A DNA stretch of 64,000 nt from Gemmatimonadales bacterium. Its GTDB lineage: Bacteria > Gemmatimonadota > Gemmatimonadetes > Palauibacterales > Palauibacteraceae. The position numbers and the translations under genes are program-made. Numbering within the stretch: the first letter of the stretch is position 1; each line of letters starts with the position of its first letter. The stretch covers positions 1 to 64,000 of the forward strand of contig VXMR01000048.1 of assembly GCA_009841005.1 (NCBI GenBank). Reading direction: 5' to 3'. The notes under the pieces are model-generated. The model was not told the origin of the DNA and did not search any database. It saw only the letters and a list, made by a program, of their open reading frames with translations. Below are positions 8,952 through 17,108 of the stretch, piece by piece.

Positions 8952-9404
8952 GTGGGCAGGCTCCTGGGAGGCGTCGCTCTCCTGGCGCTGGCGCTGCTCA
9001 TGGGCTGGGGGTTCCTTCGTTCGGGTGCGGATCCGCTCGCCCTGAGGACGCTCGTCGCGCTCTTCATCGCGGCCGGACTGCCCGCCGCCGGCGGCGGCCT
9101 GCTCGTGGCGCGCCACTTCGGGCTCGGACGCCGCATCGAACACCGGCGGGAGGCACTCCGCCGCGACACCCTCGAGGCCGAGGTCCTGAAGATGGCGGGG
9201 CGCCACGGCGGGCGGCTCACGGCGGTCGAGGTCGCCGGCGAACTGGCGGTACCCACGACGACGGCCGAGGAAGTCCTCAACGAACTGATGGCGCGGGAAA
9301 TGGCCGAAATTGAGATCACGGATTCGGGCCTGCTCGTGTACACCTTCCACGACGTACGGCACCTGTCGGAGAAGGGATCGGCGCGCGGGCTGCTCGATCC
9401 GTGA
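8952..9404 (+). CDS. Membrane protein with C-terminal winged-helix-like domain
   Basis: This 150-residue protein has two hydrophobic helices (about residues 4-20 and 30-52), then a cytoplasmic region. There, 'AVEVAGELAVPTTTAEEVLNELMAREMAEIE' is broken into helices like a winged helix-turn-helix. The combination suggests a membrane-tethered regulator or sensor, but no target is evident. It starts with GTG, lies 21 bases after the symporter stop and 16 bases before the zinc-ribbon gene, so it is likely cotranscribed with both. Function is inferred only from layout. Confidence 0.6.
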   Translation: MGRLLGGVALLALALLMGWGFLRSGADPLALRTLVALFIAAGLPAAGGGLLVARHFGLGRRIEHRREALRRDTLEAEVLKMAGRHGGRLTAVEVAGELAVPTTTAEEVLNELMAREMAEIEITDSGLLVYTFHDVRHLSEKGSARGLLDP

Positions 9405-9420
9405 CGGGAGAGCCGCAGCC

Positions 9421-10089
9421 GTGAGCGAGACGCGCTGGCCGTGCCCCGTATGTCTCGGGACCAGGATGGAGAAGACATCGCTCGGGGCCGGGGCCGGAGA
9501 CGCCGCCGGTCCGCTGACGCTCGACCATTGCGCCCGTTGCGGCGGCATGTGGTTCGAGTTGGGGGAGGTGCAGCGCCTCCGTTCCGAGCGGCCCGAGTCG
9601 CTGTGGGCGCGGATTCCGGCGCGGGAGGAGCGGCACCGGGCCCAGTGTCACGCGTGCCGCGCGTTCGTGGACCGCGACGTGCCGAAGTGCGCTGCGTGCG
9701 GGGCAAAGACCCGCCTGAACTGTCCCGCCTGCGACACCCGGATGCTGCAGGTCCGCCAATCCTCGCTCACGCTCGATGTGTGCAAGCGGTGCAAGGGCGT
9801 TTGGTTCGACCACCACGAACTCGAGGCGATCTGGGAGATGGAACGGGACCGGCTCGTCGCGCGGCGGGGACGCGACGGCGCAGTCGCGCGCACCGCGGAC
9901 ACCGGCGCCGACGTCCTGTTCGAGACGCTCTTCTGGGCGCCGGATCTCGTCTTCGTGGGGGCGCATGTGACCGGCCACGCCGTGGCGGCCGCGGCGGAAG
10001 CGGCGCCGGCCGCCATCGACGCCGTCGGCGATGCGGCCGCGAGCGTGTTCGAGGCGATCCTCGAGATCGTCGGCGGCATCTTCGGCTGA
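9421..10089 (+). CDS. Zinc-ribbon protein with two zf-TFIIB domains
   Basis: This 222-residue protein contains two zf-TFIIB-type units. The first is C-P-V-C ... 'HCARCGGMWFELGEV' (residues 8-55). The second is preceded by extra C-x2-C knuckles near residues 79 and 92, and includes 'NCPACDTRML' and 'VCKRCKGVWFDHHELEAI'. The C-terminal 60 residues are alanine-rich and hydrophobic and may associate with the membrane. Such proteins are common in many phyla but their role is poorly defined; metal binding is the only safe inference. The GTG start is preceded by GAGAGCC. Confidence 0.7.
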   Translation: MSETRWPCPVCLGTRMEKTSLGAGAGDAAGPLTLDHCARCGGMWFELGEVQRLRSERPESLWARIPAREERHRAQCHACRAFVDRDVPKCAACGAKTRLNCPACDTRMLQVRQSSLTLDVCKRCKGVWFDHHELEAIWEMERDRLVARRGRDGAVARTADTGADVLFETLFWAPDLVFVGAHVTGHAVAAAAEAAPAAIDAVGDAAASVFEAILEIVGGIFG

Positions 10090-10182
10090 CTCCCGCCCCG
10101 GATTCGCCGCGACGCTCCGTCCGCTAGACTCCGAGTCCGCTTCGAGGCAAAGACGCTTCTTTTCCTATTGGAGAACCGACGA

Positions 10183-10599
10183 ATGGAAATCGTGCTGGCC
10201 ACACTGGCCGACGCCGCCAATACATCGAGCGACGGCAAGCTCAACCTCATGGGCCTCTTCGACACGCTCTATGCCGGCGCCATGCCGGTGACCCACCCGT
10301 CCATGCAACTCGTGCTCAGGATCCGGGCCGAGCCTTCCGAAACCGACCGGCAGCACGAACTCGAAATCCGCTGCATGGACGAGGACGGCGAAGAACTTTT
10401 CAAGGTGACGGGCGGGTTTTCCGTGCAGGCTCCGCCCGGGAAGGCGGCCACCTTCAACCATGTCGTGGGCATCAACAACCTGACGTTTCAGAAGTTCGGC
10501 GGGTACACGTTTCCGATCTTCATCAACCGGGACCTGAAGCGGACGGTCGAACTCGACGTGGCGATGGCCGAGGGACCCGCCGAGCCGCCCCGGGACTGA
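10183..10599 (+). CDS. DUF6941-type conserved protein
   Basis: This 138-residue soluble protein has an all-beta look with 'KLNLMGLFDTLYAG' near residue 20 and 'HELEIRCMDEDGEELFKVTG' near 63. This resembles the family of short conserved proteins annotated DUF6941. No catalytic motif is seen. GGAG at 10170-10173 precedes the ATG by nine bases. It stands alone between a zinc-ribbon gene and the convergent quinoprotein gene. Confidence 0.6.
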   Translation: MEIVLATLADAANTSSDGKLNLMGLFDTLYAGAMPVTHPSMQLVLRIRAEPSETDRQHELEIRCMDEDGEELFKVTGGFSVQAPPGKAATFNHVVGINNLTFQKFGGYTFPIFINRDLKRTVELDVAMAEGPAEPPRD

Positions 10600-10612
10600 G
10601 GGGGCATGAGCG

Positions 10613-12778
10613 TCAGCGGCCGTCCGGGACGGGATCGGCGGCCGACTCCGCCTCCCACAGGCGCCGCTGCTCGCTCGTGAGGTAGTGCCGAATCGCGGTG
10701 ACGTCCTCCATCGAGAGAAGGTCGCCGAAGCCGGCCATGCCGTTCACGGCGAGCGCTCCGCCGAGCACGACGGCGTCGAAGCTCTCCCACGCGCCGCCAT
10801 CCATGCGGCGCAGGTCGGGATAGGCGGAGAGGTGTTCATCAGAGGCCCGGTGACAGATGCCGCAGTGGACCCCGAAGAGTTCCGCCCCGCGCCGCACCCT
10901 GGCCGCGTCGAGCGCGACATCCGGCGGTTCCGGCGTGGTCTGCACGATCTGCGCGGGTGGTAGCGGCACCTCCCGGCCATCGAGCCTGAAGACGAGCAGC
11001 CGCCCCGCGCTATCGTAGTCGTACGCCGCCGAGCCCAGCGGGTAGGCGGAGCCCCTCGGCCCGCCGTAGCCCGCCATGACCGCGATGTACTGCACGCCGT
11101 CGACCTCGTACGTCATGGGCCCCGCCATCACACCTGTGCCGAGATGGATGCTGTGGATGCGCGCGCCGGTGTCCGCCTGGTGGAAGTCGAGCGTGCCCGA
11201 CGCCGTCCCCTGGACGACGAGGTTTCCGCCCGTCACCAGCGTGCCCCCGTTCCACATGCTGCCGCGCGGAACCCGCCACAACTCGCGCCCCGCGACGGGG
11301 TCCCACGCGAGGAGAAACTCGTTCGGGCCGATGTCGGGGAGACCCTCGGCGAGGTGCGCGAACTCCTCCGGAAAGGGAGGCCAGGAGGCGGCGAAGCCTT
11401 CATACGCCACCTCCGGGCGATGGTCGAACTCGTCCAGCGAACGCCACAGCATGGCCTGTTCGCGGGCCGGGATGTAGGCGATGCCCGTTTCGGGGTTGAA
11501 GGACATCGGCTGCCAGTTGTGGCCGCCCGCGGAGGAGGGGAAGACGACGCGCGGTTCGTCGCGATAGTCAGCGGCGGGGTTCGGGATCGGCCGCCCCGTC
11601 TCGAGATCGATCCCCTGTGCCCAGGTGACGGTCACGAAGTTCTCCGCCCGCAGCAGTTCGCCCGTGGCGCGGTCGAGCACGTAGAAGAAGCCGTTCTTGG
11701 GGGCCTGGAGCAGGACATCGCGCGGCCGGCCGTCGATGGTAACCGTGCTCAGGATGAGGTTCTGCGTGGCGGTGTAGTCCCAGATCTCGCCCGGCACCGT
11801 CTGGTAGTGCCAGGCGAGGCGGCCCGTCTTCGGGTCGATGGCGAGGATGGAGACGAGGTAGAGGTTGTCGCCCCCCGACGGGCTCCGGTGCCAGATCGGG
11901 TACGGGTAGGCGTTCCCCGTCCCCACGTAGAGGAGATCGAGGACGGGGTCGTACGCCATCTCCCCCCATACGGTGCCCCCGAGTCCGCCCTCCCAGGCCG
12001 AGTCCGGGTCCCACGTGGCGGCGGCTGCCTCCATCTCCGGGTGCTCGAAGCCGGCCGCCGGATCGCCGGGAACGGTGAAGAAGCGCCACGCCTCCTCGCC
12101 GGTCTCGAGGTCGTACGCCGTGATGTAACCGCGCACGCCGAAGTCGCCGCCGGCGTTGCCGAGGACGACGACGTCGCCGGCGATCTGCGGCGAGCCGGTG
12201 CTCGTGTAGGAGAGGGACCGGTCAATGAAGGTGTCGGCGCGCCAGACCTCCTCGCCCGTCGCCGCGTCGAGCGCCACCAGCCAGCCATCGAAGGTGCCGA
12301 TGTAGACGTGTCCCTCCCACACCTCGAGTCCGCGGTTGACCGGGCCGCAGCAGCCCTTTCGCGTGGTGCTCGGGTCGACCTGCGGGTCGTAGCGCCACAC
12401 CGGTTCTCCCGTCGCCGCGTCGAGCGCCGCGACGCTTCCCCAAGGGCCGGGCGAGTACATCACGCCGTCGACGACCACGGGAGTGGCCTCGAGTCCCCAG
12501 TGGACTGAGCCGACGTGGGACCGCCACGGGTACTCCCAGGCGAGACCCACGGCGGCCGCGTTCATGACGTGAATGCGCCCGAGCGGGGAGTACCGGGTTT
12601 CCCCGAAATCCCGGCCGGAGGTCAGCCACTCCGCGGCGACCGTGTCCGTCGCCAGCAGACGGTCCCGGGTGACGGCGCCGGCCGCGTCGCGCCGCGGGGA
12701 CGGTTCGCAGGCCGCCAGCGCGCAGGAGACAAGAAGCGCGCCGGCCAGCGGGCGGGCGCCCGGATCTCCGCGGGCCAC
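10613..12778 (-). CDS. PQQ-dependent dehydrogenase with fused cytochrome c, lipoprotein
   Basis: This 721-residue quinohaemoprotein oxidises an alcohol or sugar in the periplasm and passes electrons from PQQ to its own haem. The N-terminus is a lipoprotein signal (LVSCALAAC). An eight-bladed propeller fills residues 45-600 and includes the vicinal cysteine pair in 'RKGCCGPVNRG' that contacts PQQ, plus the 'WDYTATQNL' blade carrying the likely catalytic aspartate. A C-terminal cytochrome c domain has the haem motif CGICH near residue 640 and a candidate methionine ligand in 'AVNGMAGFGDLLS'. It lies seven bases after the TonB receptor gene, so the two are one transcription unit. The substrate is unknown. 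Confidence 0.88.
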   Translation of the reverse strand: MARGDPGARPLAGALLVSCALAACEPSPRRDAAGAVTRDRLLATDTVAAEWLTSGRDFGETRYSPLGRIHVMNAAAVGLAWEYPWRSHVGSVHWGLEATPVVVDGVMYSPGPWGSVAALDAATGEPVWRYDPQVDPSTTRKGCCGPVNRGLEVWEGHVYIGTFDGWLVALDAATGEEVWRADTFIDRSLSYTSTGSPQIAGDVVVLGNAGGDFGVRGYITAYDLETGEEAWRFFTVPGDPAAGFEHPEMEAAAATWDPDSAWEGGLGGTVWGEMAYDPVLDLLYVGTGNAYPYPIWHRSPSGGDNLYLVSILAIDPKTGRLAWHYQTVPGEIWDYTATQNLILSTVTIDGRPRDVLLQAPKNGFFYVLDRATGELLRAENFVTVTWAQGIDLETGRPIPNPAADYRDEPRVVFPSSAGGHNWQPMSFNPETGIAYIPAREQAMLWRSLDEFDHRPEVAYEGFAASWPPFPEEFAHLAEGLPDIGPNEFLLAWDPVAGRELWRVPRGSMWNGGTLVTGGNLVVQGTASGTLDFHQADTGARIHSIHLGTGVMAGPMTYEVDGVQYIAVMAGYGGPRGSAYPLGSAAYDYDSAGRLLVFRLDGREVPLPPAQIVQTTPEPPDVALDAARVRRGAELFGVHCGICHRASDEHLSAYPDLRRMDGGAWESFDAVVLGGALAVNGMAGFGDLLSMEDVTAIRHYLTSEQRRLWEAESAADPVPDGR

Positions 12779-12785
12779 AAGCCGT

Positions 12786-15008
12786 CTAGAAACGGGGAGT
12801 TACGGTGAGGCGGAAGCTTCGGGTGGGTCCCGGACTCCGCTCCTGCACGTCCACGTAAGTCTTCTGGAACAGGTTCTCGATCTTCGCCTGCACGCGGGTC
12901 CCGAGAATCCGCGTGCGCACGCGCAGGTCGACGAGGTTGATGGCGCTGCGCTCGTCGAGCGGGAAGGCGAGCACCTGCTCCACGCGGCTCCGGTGCCGGA
13001 AGTCGACCGCGACCATACCTCTCAACCCGGACGCCGTCGCCGTGAAGTTGTGGCGCGAACGGTAGGGGAGCGAGCGCCCGGTCCGGTCGTCCCTCGTATC
13101 GAGGAAGGTGTAGTTCGCGTTGAGGTCCAGACGGGTCGGGATCACGCCGATCCGCAGACCCGCGTCGACGCCCCGCACCATGGCTTCGGCGACGTTGCGG
13201 AACTGAAACACGAACACGTTGTTGGGCGCTGGCGACGGTTCGATGAGATCCGTGTAGTCGCTCCAGAAGAGTCCGGCGTCCAGCCAGACGCGATCGCTCA
13301 CGTGCACGGTCGCCCCGACCTCGCGGGCCCAGGCGGATTCTCCCCGCAGTTCGAGATTGGGGATGACTCGAAAGCCGAACTGGGTCGTCGAGGTGAACTG
13401 CTCGGACACGCTCGGCGCCCGGTATCCGCGGCTGAGGGACCCTCGAAGGCTCAACCGGTCGCTCGCCTCGTAGACGATCCCGAGTTTCGGATTGAGGAAG
13501 CGGTCCTCCTTCGCCGCCGAGGCGTTGTGGTAGTCGAGTCGGAGGCCCACCGAGCCGCGAACCCGGTCCGAGAACGTGATCTCATCCTGAGCGAACAGCG
13601 CGAGGTCCGTCACGTCGGGCGACGGCTCCAGGAAATTCGAGGTCACGCCGGTGAAAGCGCCTTCCGCCCCGATCGTCAGCGCGTGCGAGCGGTTGGGGAA
13701 GAGAGACCACTGGACATCGGTGCCGAGGCGCGTCGAGCGGTGGAAGTCCTCGTTGTCGTGGAAATGGTTCTGGTTCCGCGCGTGGTAGATGTGCGGGCGC
13801 ACCTGCACGCGGTGTTTCGGCGTGACGATCGGATTGGCCGTCATGCCGAAGACGAGGTCGTCCGAGCGAATCCAGTCGCCGAGTTCGGCCGGGTCGACCT
13901 CCAGCGGCCGGTCCGGCGACAGCCAGGTGAAGAACTCCTCCTCTTCCTTTCCCGTCCAGTTGACGAAGATCTCCCACGGATTGGCGGATTCCGCCGGGAA
14001 GACGGTCTTGAGCCGCATCCGCCAGCGCTCCAGCGCGCCGTTCTGCCGGAACCCGTCCGATTCCTCCCGGGCCAGGTAGAGGGTGGTACCGACATCGCCG
14101 ATGCGGCGCGAATGTTGGAGGGCGAGCCCTTCCCTGCTCAGGCGCTCGTCCGTGAACGAATGGCGGGCCGGCGTGTCGAAGAGTCCCACGTAGCCGCGGA
14201 CGATGGTCTCGGGCTCCGCCGGCGGGCGTTTCGTGATCACGTTCACGACGCCGCCCAGCGCGTTCGTCCCCCACAGGGTGGAATGAGGGCCCTTTACGAT
14301 CTCGATCTGGTCCACGTCCAGCACGGGTAGGCCGCTGAAATCGATGGACGCGCCCACGCCGGAGAGCACGCGGTGGCCATCGAGGAGCATGAGAACGCGG
14401 CTGCCGACGCCCCGCGCCAGGCCGGTGGCGCCGCGGATGTCCATCTGGCCGGAATTGAAGATCACGCCCTGCGCGAAGGGGAGCGCCTCGTCGAGGGTCA
14501 CGGCGTCGCGGTTGCCGAGTTCGTCGCCGCTCATCACGGCGACGCTCACGGGAGCCTCGCCGGTCCGGACGGCGGAGCGGCTCGCCGTCACGGTCAACTC
14601 GGGAACGTCGAACAGCCGGCGCTCGAGCAGGATACTGAGTTCGCCCGACCGACCGGTCTGAAGTTCGCGTTCGGCGACGCGAAAGCCGTCCGCCACGACG
14701 ACGAGGGTGAAGGTCCCGTTGGCGGGAGAGGCGATGCCGAAGCCGCCATCGGGCCGCGTCGTCGCGCTCAGCGGGGTGTCGCGGATGAGCACGGTGGCCC
14801 CGGCAAGCGGTGCGCCCGTCTCCGCGTCGAGAACGCGGCCGCGGACGATGGCGTCCTGGGCCTGGGCGGCGAGCGGAGCGCTCGCGTAGAAGGAGGCGAG
14901 CGCCGCCCGCGCGTAGAAGGAGGCGAGCGCCGCGCGCATGTAGAAGAAGACGAGCGCGGCGCCTGCCGTGAGACGTCGTCGGATCCCGCCCGCTACTGCC
15001 GCTGCCAA
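12786..15008 (-). CDS. TonB-dependent outer-membrane receptor with N-terminal regulatory-like domain
   Basis: This 740-residue receptor has an unusually long, repetitive signal region (residues 1-50). It is followed by a carboxypeptidase-regulatory-like beta domain ('DAIVRGRVLDAETGAPLAG', about 52-130), a plug domain ('IEIVKGPHSTLWGTNALGG', about 235-255) and a beta-barrel ending in 'RLTVTPRF' with C-terminal Phe, as required for outer-membrane assembly. The TTG start overlaps the upstream lipoprotein gene by 16 bases; an ATG at 14940 is a possible alternative. It is followed by the quinoprotein gene, so the imported compound could be a cofactor or substrate for it (inference). Confidence 0.88.
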   Translation of the reverse strand: MAAAVAGGIRRRLTAGAALVFFYMRAALASFYARAALASFYASAPLAAQAQDAIVRGRVLDAETGAPLAGATVLIRDTPLSATTRPDGGFGIASPANGTFTLVVVADGFRVAERELQTGRSGELSILLERRLFDVPELTVTASRSAVRTGEAPVSVAVMSGDELGNRDAVTLDEALPFAQGVIFNSGQMDIRGATGLARGVGSRVLMLLDGHRVLSGVGASIDFSGLPVLDVDQIEIVKGPHSTLWGTNALGGVVNVITKRPPAEPETIVRGYVGLFDTPARHSFTDERLSREGLALQHSRRIGDVGTTLYLAREESDGFRQNGALERWRMRLKTVFPAESANPWEIFVNWTGKEEEEFFTWLSPDRPLEVDPAELGDWIRSDDLVFGMTANPIVTPKHRVQVRPHIYHARNQNHFHDNEDFHRSTRLGTDVQWSLFPNRSHALTIGAEGAFTGVTSNFLEPSPDVTDLALFAQDEITFSDRVRGSVGLRLDYHNASAAKEDRFLNPKLGIVYEASDRLSLRGSLSRGYRAPSVSEQFTSTTQFGFRVIPNLELRGESAWAREVGATVHVSDRVWLDAGLFWSDYTDLIEPSPAPNNVFVFQFRNVAEAMVRGVDAGLRIGVIPTRLDLNANYTFLDTRDDRTGRSLPYRSRHNFTATASGLRGMVAVDFRHRSRVEQVLAFPLDERSAINLVDLRVRTRILGTRVQAKIENLFQKTYVDVQERSPGPTRSFRLTVTPRF
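14884..14964 (-). repeat. Three tandem 27-bp units inside the TonB receptor signal region
   Basis: Two units (14884-14910 and 14911-14937) are nearly identical, and a third (14938-14964) is diverged. They encode the in-frame nine-residue repeat RAALASFYA in the signal peptide of the TonB receptor, lengthening its hydrophobic region. Because 27 is a multiple of three, copy number can change without breaking the frame. Confidence 0.8.
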
Positions 15009-15457
15009 ACTGTAGTCGCGGCGGCCGCCGGAGGCTCCGTCACGATGACGGAGAGAACGTTCCCCGCCAGCGTGTACGTGCCGATGTTCTGCTGCGCCTG
15101 CCCCGCAAACTCCCAGCTCCCGTCCGTCCGTAGCGTAAACGTCCCCTGGTCCGCGATTTCCGTTACCTCGCCGTTCAGCGGGTTCGTCACCGTGAGGGAC
15201 ATGGACATCGTGCCGGTTGCCGTCTCGCCCGATGCGGGGTTCTGCGACAGCATGGCTGTTCCGACCGCGATCGGCGGTCCGATCGTCGCCCCCCCAGTGA
15301 TCGCGCCGGACAGGGATACGAGACTATAGGTCCCCGAGACGTCGGGGGGCCCGGCGGGGGCAGGCGGCTCCGGGTCCATGGTGTCGCCGCCGCCGCAGCC
15401 CGCGACAAGGGCCGCGACGACCAGCGGCACGCACAATCTGAGCAAGTGCTTCTTCAT
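14993..15457 (-). CDS. Lipoprotein of unknown function
   Basis: This 154-residue protein starts with a clear lipoprotein signal ending in VAGCGGG, then a proline-rich stretch and a beta-rich domain ('DVSGTYSLVSLSGAITGG', 'GTFTLRTDGSWEFAGQA', 'GTYTLAGNVLSVIV'). The domain resembles a lipocalin-like or META-like sandwich, as seen in many small bacterial lipoproteins. GGAGG precedes the ATG at ideal spacing. The 3' end overlaps the TTG start of the TonB receptor gene, suggesting the two are translated together. No function is known. Confidence 0.75.
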   Translation of the reverse strand: MKKHLLRLCVPLVVAALVAGCGGGDTMDPEPPAPAGPPDVSGTYSLVSLSGAITGGATIGPPIAVGTAMLSQNPASGETATGTMSMSLTVTNPLNGEVTEIADQGTFTLRTDGSWEFAGQAQQNIGTYTLAGNVLSVIVTEPPAAAATTVWQRQ

Positions 15458-15554
15458 GTAACCTCCGTCAGTTTCGGATGCGGCGTCCCTGCGAAGACGC
15501 CGCTTCCTTCAAGATAGTCGTCCGGTTCGGCGTTGCCGAGACCGATGCTCCGCT

Positions 15555-15842
15555 CTATCGGCCATCTTCGCCATCGGCGGGCACCGGGGCGGAGTTCGTT
15601 TCTCCTTCGGGTTCTTCGCGTTCCACGACGATGGAGCAGTTCGTGACGAGCGCGGCGATGGCGCCGATCGCCGCCCAGGCGGGCAGCATCAACGTCCCTA
15701 CGACGCCGATGGAGAGCGGCACCTCGATGAGTTCCTTGCCGTCTTCGTTCCGGATCGTGATGCGGCGGACGTTCCCCTCCCGGATGATCTCCTTGATCTT
15801 CCGCACGAGGTTCTCGCCCGGCACTCGGTGTTCCTCGGTCAT
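15555..15842 (-). CDS. DUF4342 protein
   Basis: This 95-residue protein has the DUF4342 pattern: a charged helix 'NLVRKIKEIIREGNVRRITI', a short 'GKELIEVPLSIGVVG' strand region and one transmembrane helix (about residues 50-70), then an acidic tail. The ATG at 15842 is preceded by GGGAGG at five bases, which decides the start over an in-frame GTG two codons earlier. Function is unknown. Confidence 0.8.
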   Translation of the reverse strand: MTEEHRVPGENLVRKIKEIIREGNVRRITIRNEDGKELIEVPLSIGVVGTLMLPAWAAIGAIAALVTNCSIVVEREEPEGETNSAPVPADGEDGR

Positions 15843-15966
15843 GTCCACCTCCCTTGCGGCGCGCCCGCGAGTCCGGCTTGATGTTGGATCCTGACAGTCC
15901 GCTGTACGCTCGCAATCCGGCCCGGGTTTTGCGAGCCGCGCGGAAATCCCTCTTCCGAGGAAAACG

Positions 15967-16932
15967 ATGACACGCTACCGACTGGAACTGCGCGCCCTCG
16001 TGCTGGCGCTCGGCGTTGCGGCCTGCGGGGAGGCGGCGGACGAGGCGCAAACGTCCGCCACCGGAGCTGGACTGCCGGAGGGGGCGGAGGCGATCTCCCT
16101 CCTCGGCGAACCTCTCCATCCGTCCCCGGCTTCGGCGGAGCAGGCGCGGGACATCGAAGTCGCGCGCGTGGACTACGACGCGGATCCGGACGATGCGGAC
16201 GCGATCATCTGGCTCGGGCGGCGCGTCGGGTACACAGGGGCGTTTCGCGACGCGATCGAGATCTTCTCGGAGGGGATCGGGAAGCACCCGGATGACGCGC
16301 GGATGTACCGTCATCGAGGGCACCGCTGGATCAGCGTGCGCGAGTTCGACCGCGCCATCGAGGACCTTTCTCACGCTGCCGGCCTCGTGCGAGGCGAGGA
16401 GGACGAGATCGAGCCGGATGGCCAGCCCAACGCCCGCGGCATCCCGACGAGCACGCTGCAGTCGAACATCCACTACCACCTGGCGCTGGCCCGCTATCTG
16501 AAAGGGGATTTCGAGGGAGCGCTGCCGTCGTACGAGGCCTACATGGCCGTGACGACGAACCCCGACCAGCTCGTGGCCATCTCGCACTGGTGGTACATGG
16601 CGCTCCGGCGTCTGGGCCGCGACGCGGAGGCGGCGGCCGTCCTCGAACCGGTGACGGCGGATCTCGATGTCATCGAGAACACCAGCTATCACCGGCTCCT
16701 CCTCATGTACCGGGGGGAGCTCGATGCCGACGAACTGTGGGATCCCGAGAGCGGAGATCCGGCGGGCGTGGCGGTCGCGTACGGCATCGCGACCTGGCAC
16801 CTCTACAACGGCCGCGAGGCGCAGGCGGCGGAGATGTACCGCCTCATTCTCGAGGGTTCCGGCTGGGCGGGGTTCGGCTACATCGCGTCCGAAGCGGAGA
16901 TCGCCCGCCTGGAAGCCGACCCGGACGGCTGA
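15967..16932 (+). CDS. TPR-containing lipoprotein
   Basis: This 321-residue protein begins with a lipoprotein signal ending LGVAAC. Helical repeats of the tetratricopeptide type follow, for example 'DADAIIWLGRRVGYTGAFRDA' near 75 and 'RMYRHRGHRWISVREFDRA' near 117. Such repeats usually bind partner proteins. GAGG sits at 15956-15959, just upstream of the ATG. The stop codon lies within a 13-bp tandem repeat. The gene is not obviously linked to its neighbours. Confidence 0.75.
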   Translation: MTRYRLELRALVLALGVAACGEAADEAQTSATGAGLPEGAEAISLLGEPLHPSPASAEQARDIEVARVDYDADPDDADAIIWLGRRVGYTGAFRDAIEIFSEGIGKHPDDARMYRHRGHRWISVREFDRAIEDLSHAAGLVRGEEDEIEPDGQPNARGIPTSTLQSNIHYHLALARYLKGDFEGALPSYEAYMAVTTNPDQLVAISHWWYMALRRLGRDAEAAAVLEPVTADLDVIENTSYHRLLLMYRGELDADELWDPESGDPAGVAVAYGIATWHLYNGREAQAAEMYRLILEGSGWAGFGYIASEAEIARLEADPDG

Positions 16933-16956
16933 CCCGGACGGCTGACCCGGACGGCT
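16918..16956 (+). repeat. Three perfect 13-bp tandem copies spanning a stop codon
   Basis: The unit GACCCGGACGGCT occurs three times in a row (16918-16930, 16931-16943, 16944-16956). The first copy encodes the last residues of the TPR lipoprotein, and its stop TGA is formed at the junction with the second copy. Each junction recreates GGCTGA. Confidence 0.9.
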
Positions 16957-17108
16957 GACCCCGCTGCAACTTTTCTTGCGCCGGCCTCGTTCCCGCCATT
17001 GACGCGGCGGCCGGGGGGTGCGGGCCAGGTACGGACCGCAACCTTTCGACGGCTCGACGCGTCCTACTTCGCAGGGTTTGAAGTTCGGGCTGCTTAAGGA
17101 AGGTTACG

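Noticed and set aside
7371-9548. Long minus-strand frame opposite the symporter
   Set aside because: It is rich in Arg, His and Glu without motifs and is antisense to a clear SSS transporter.
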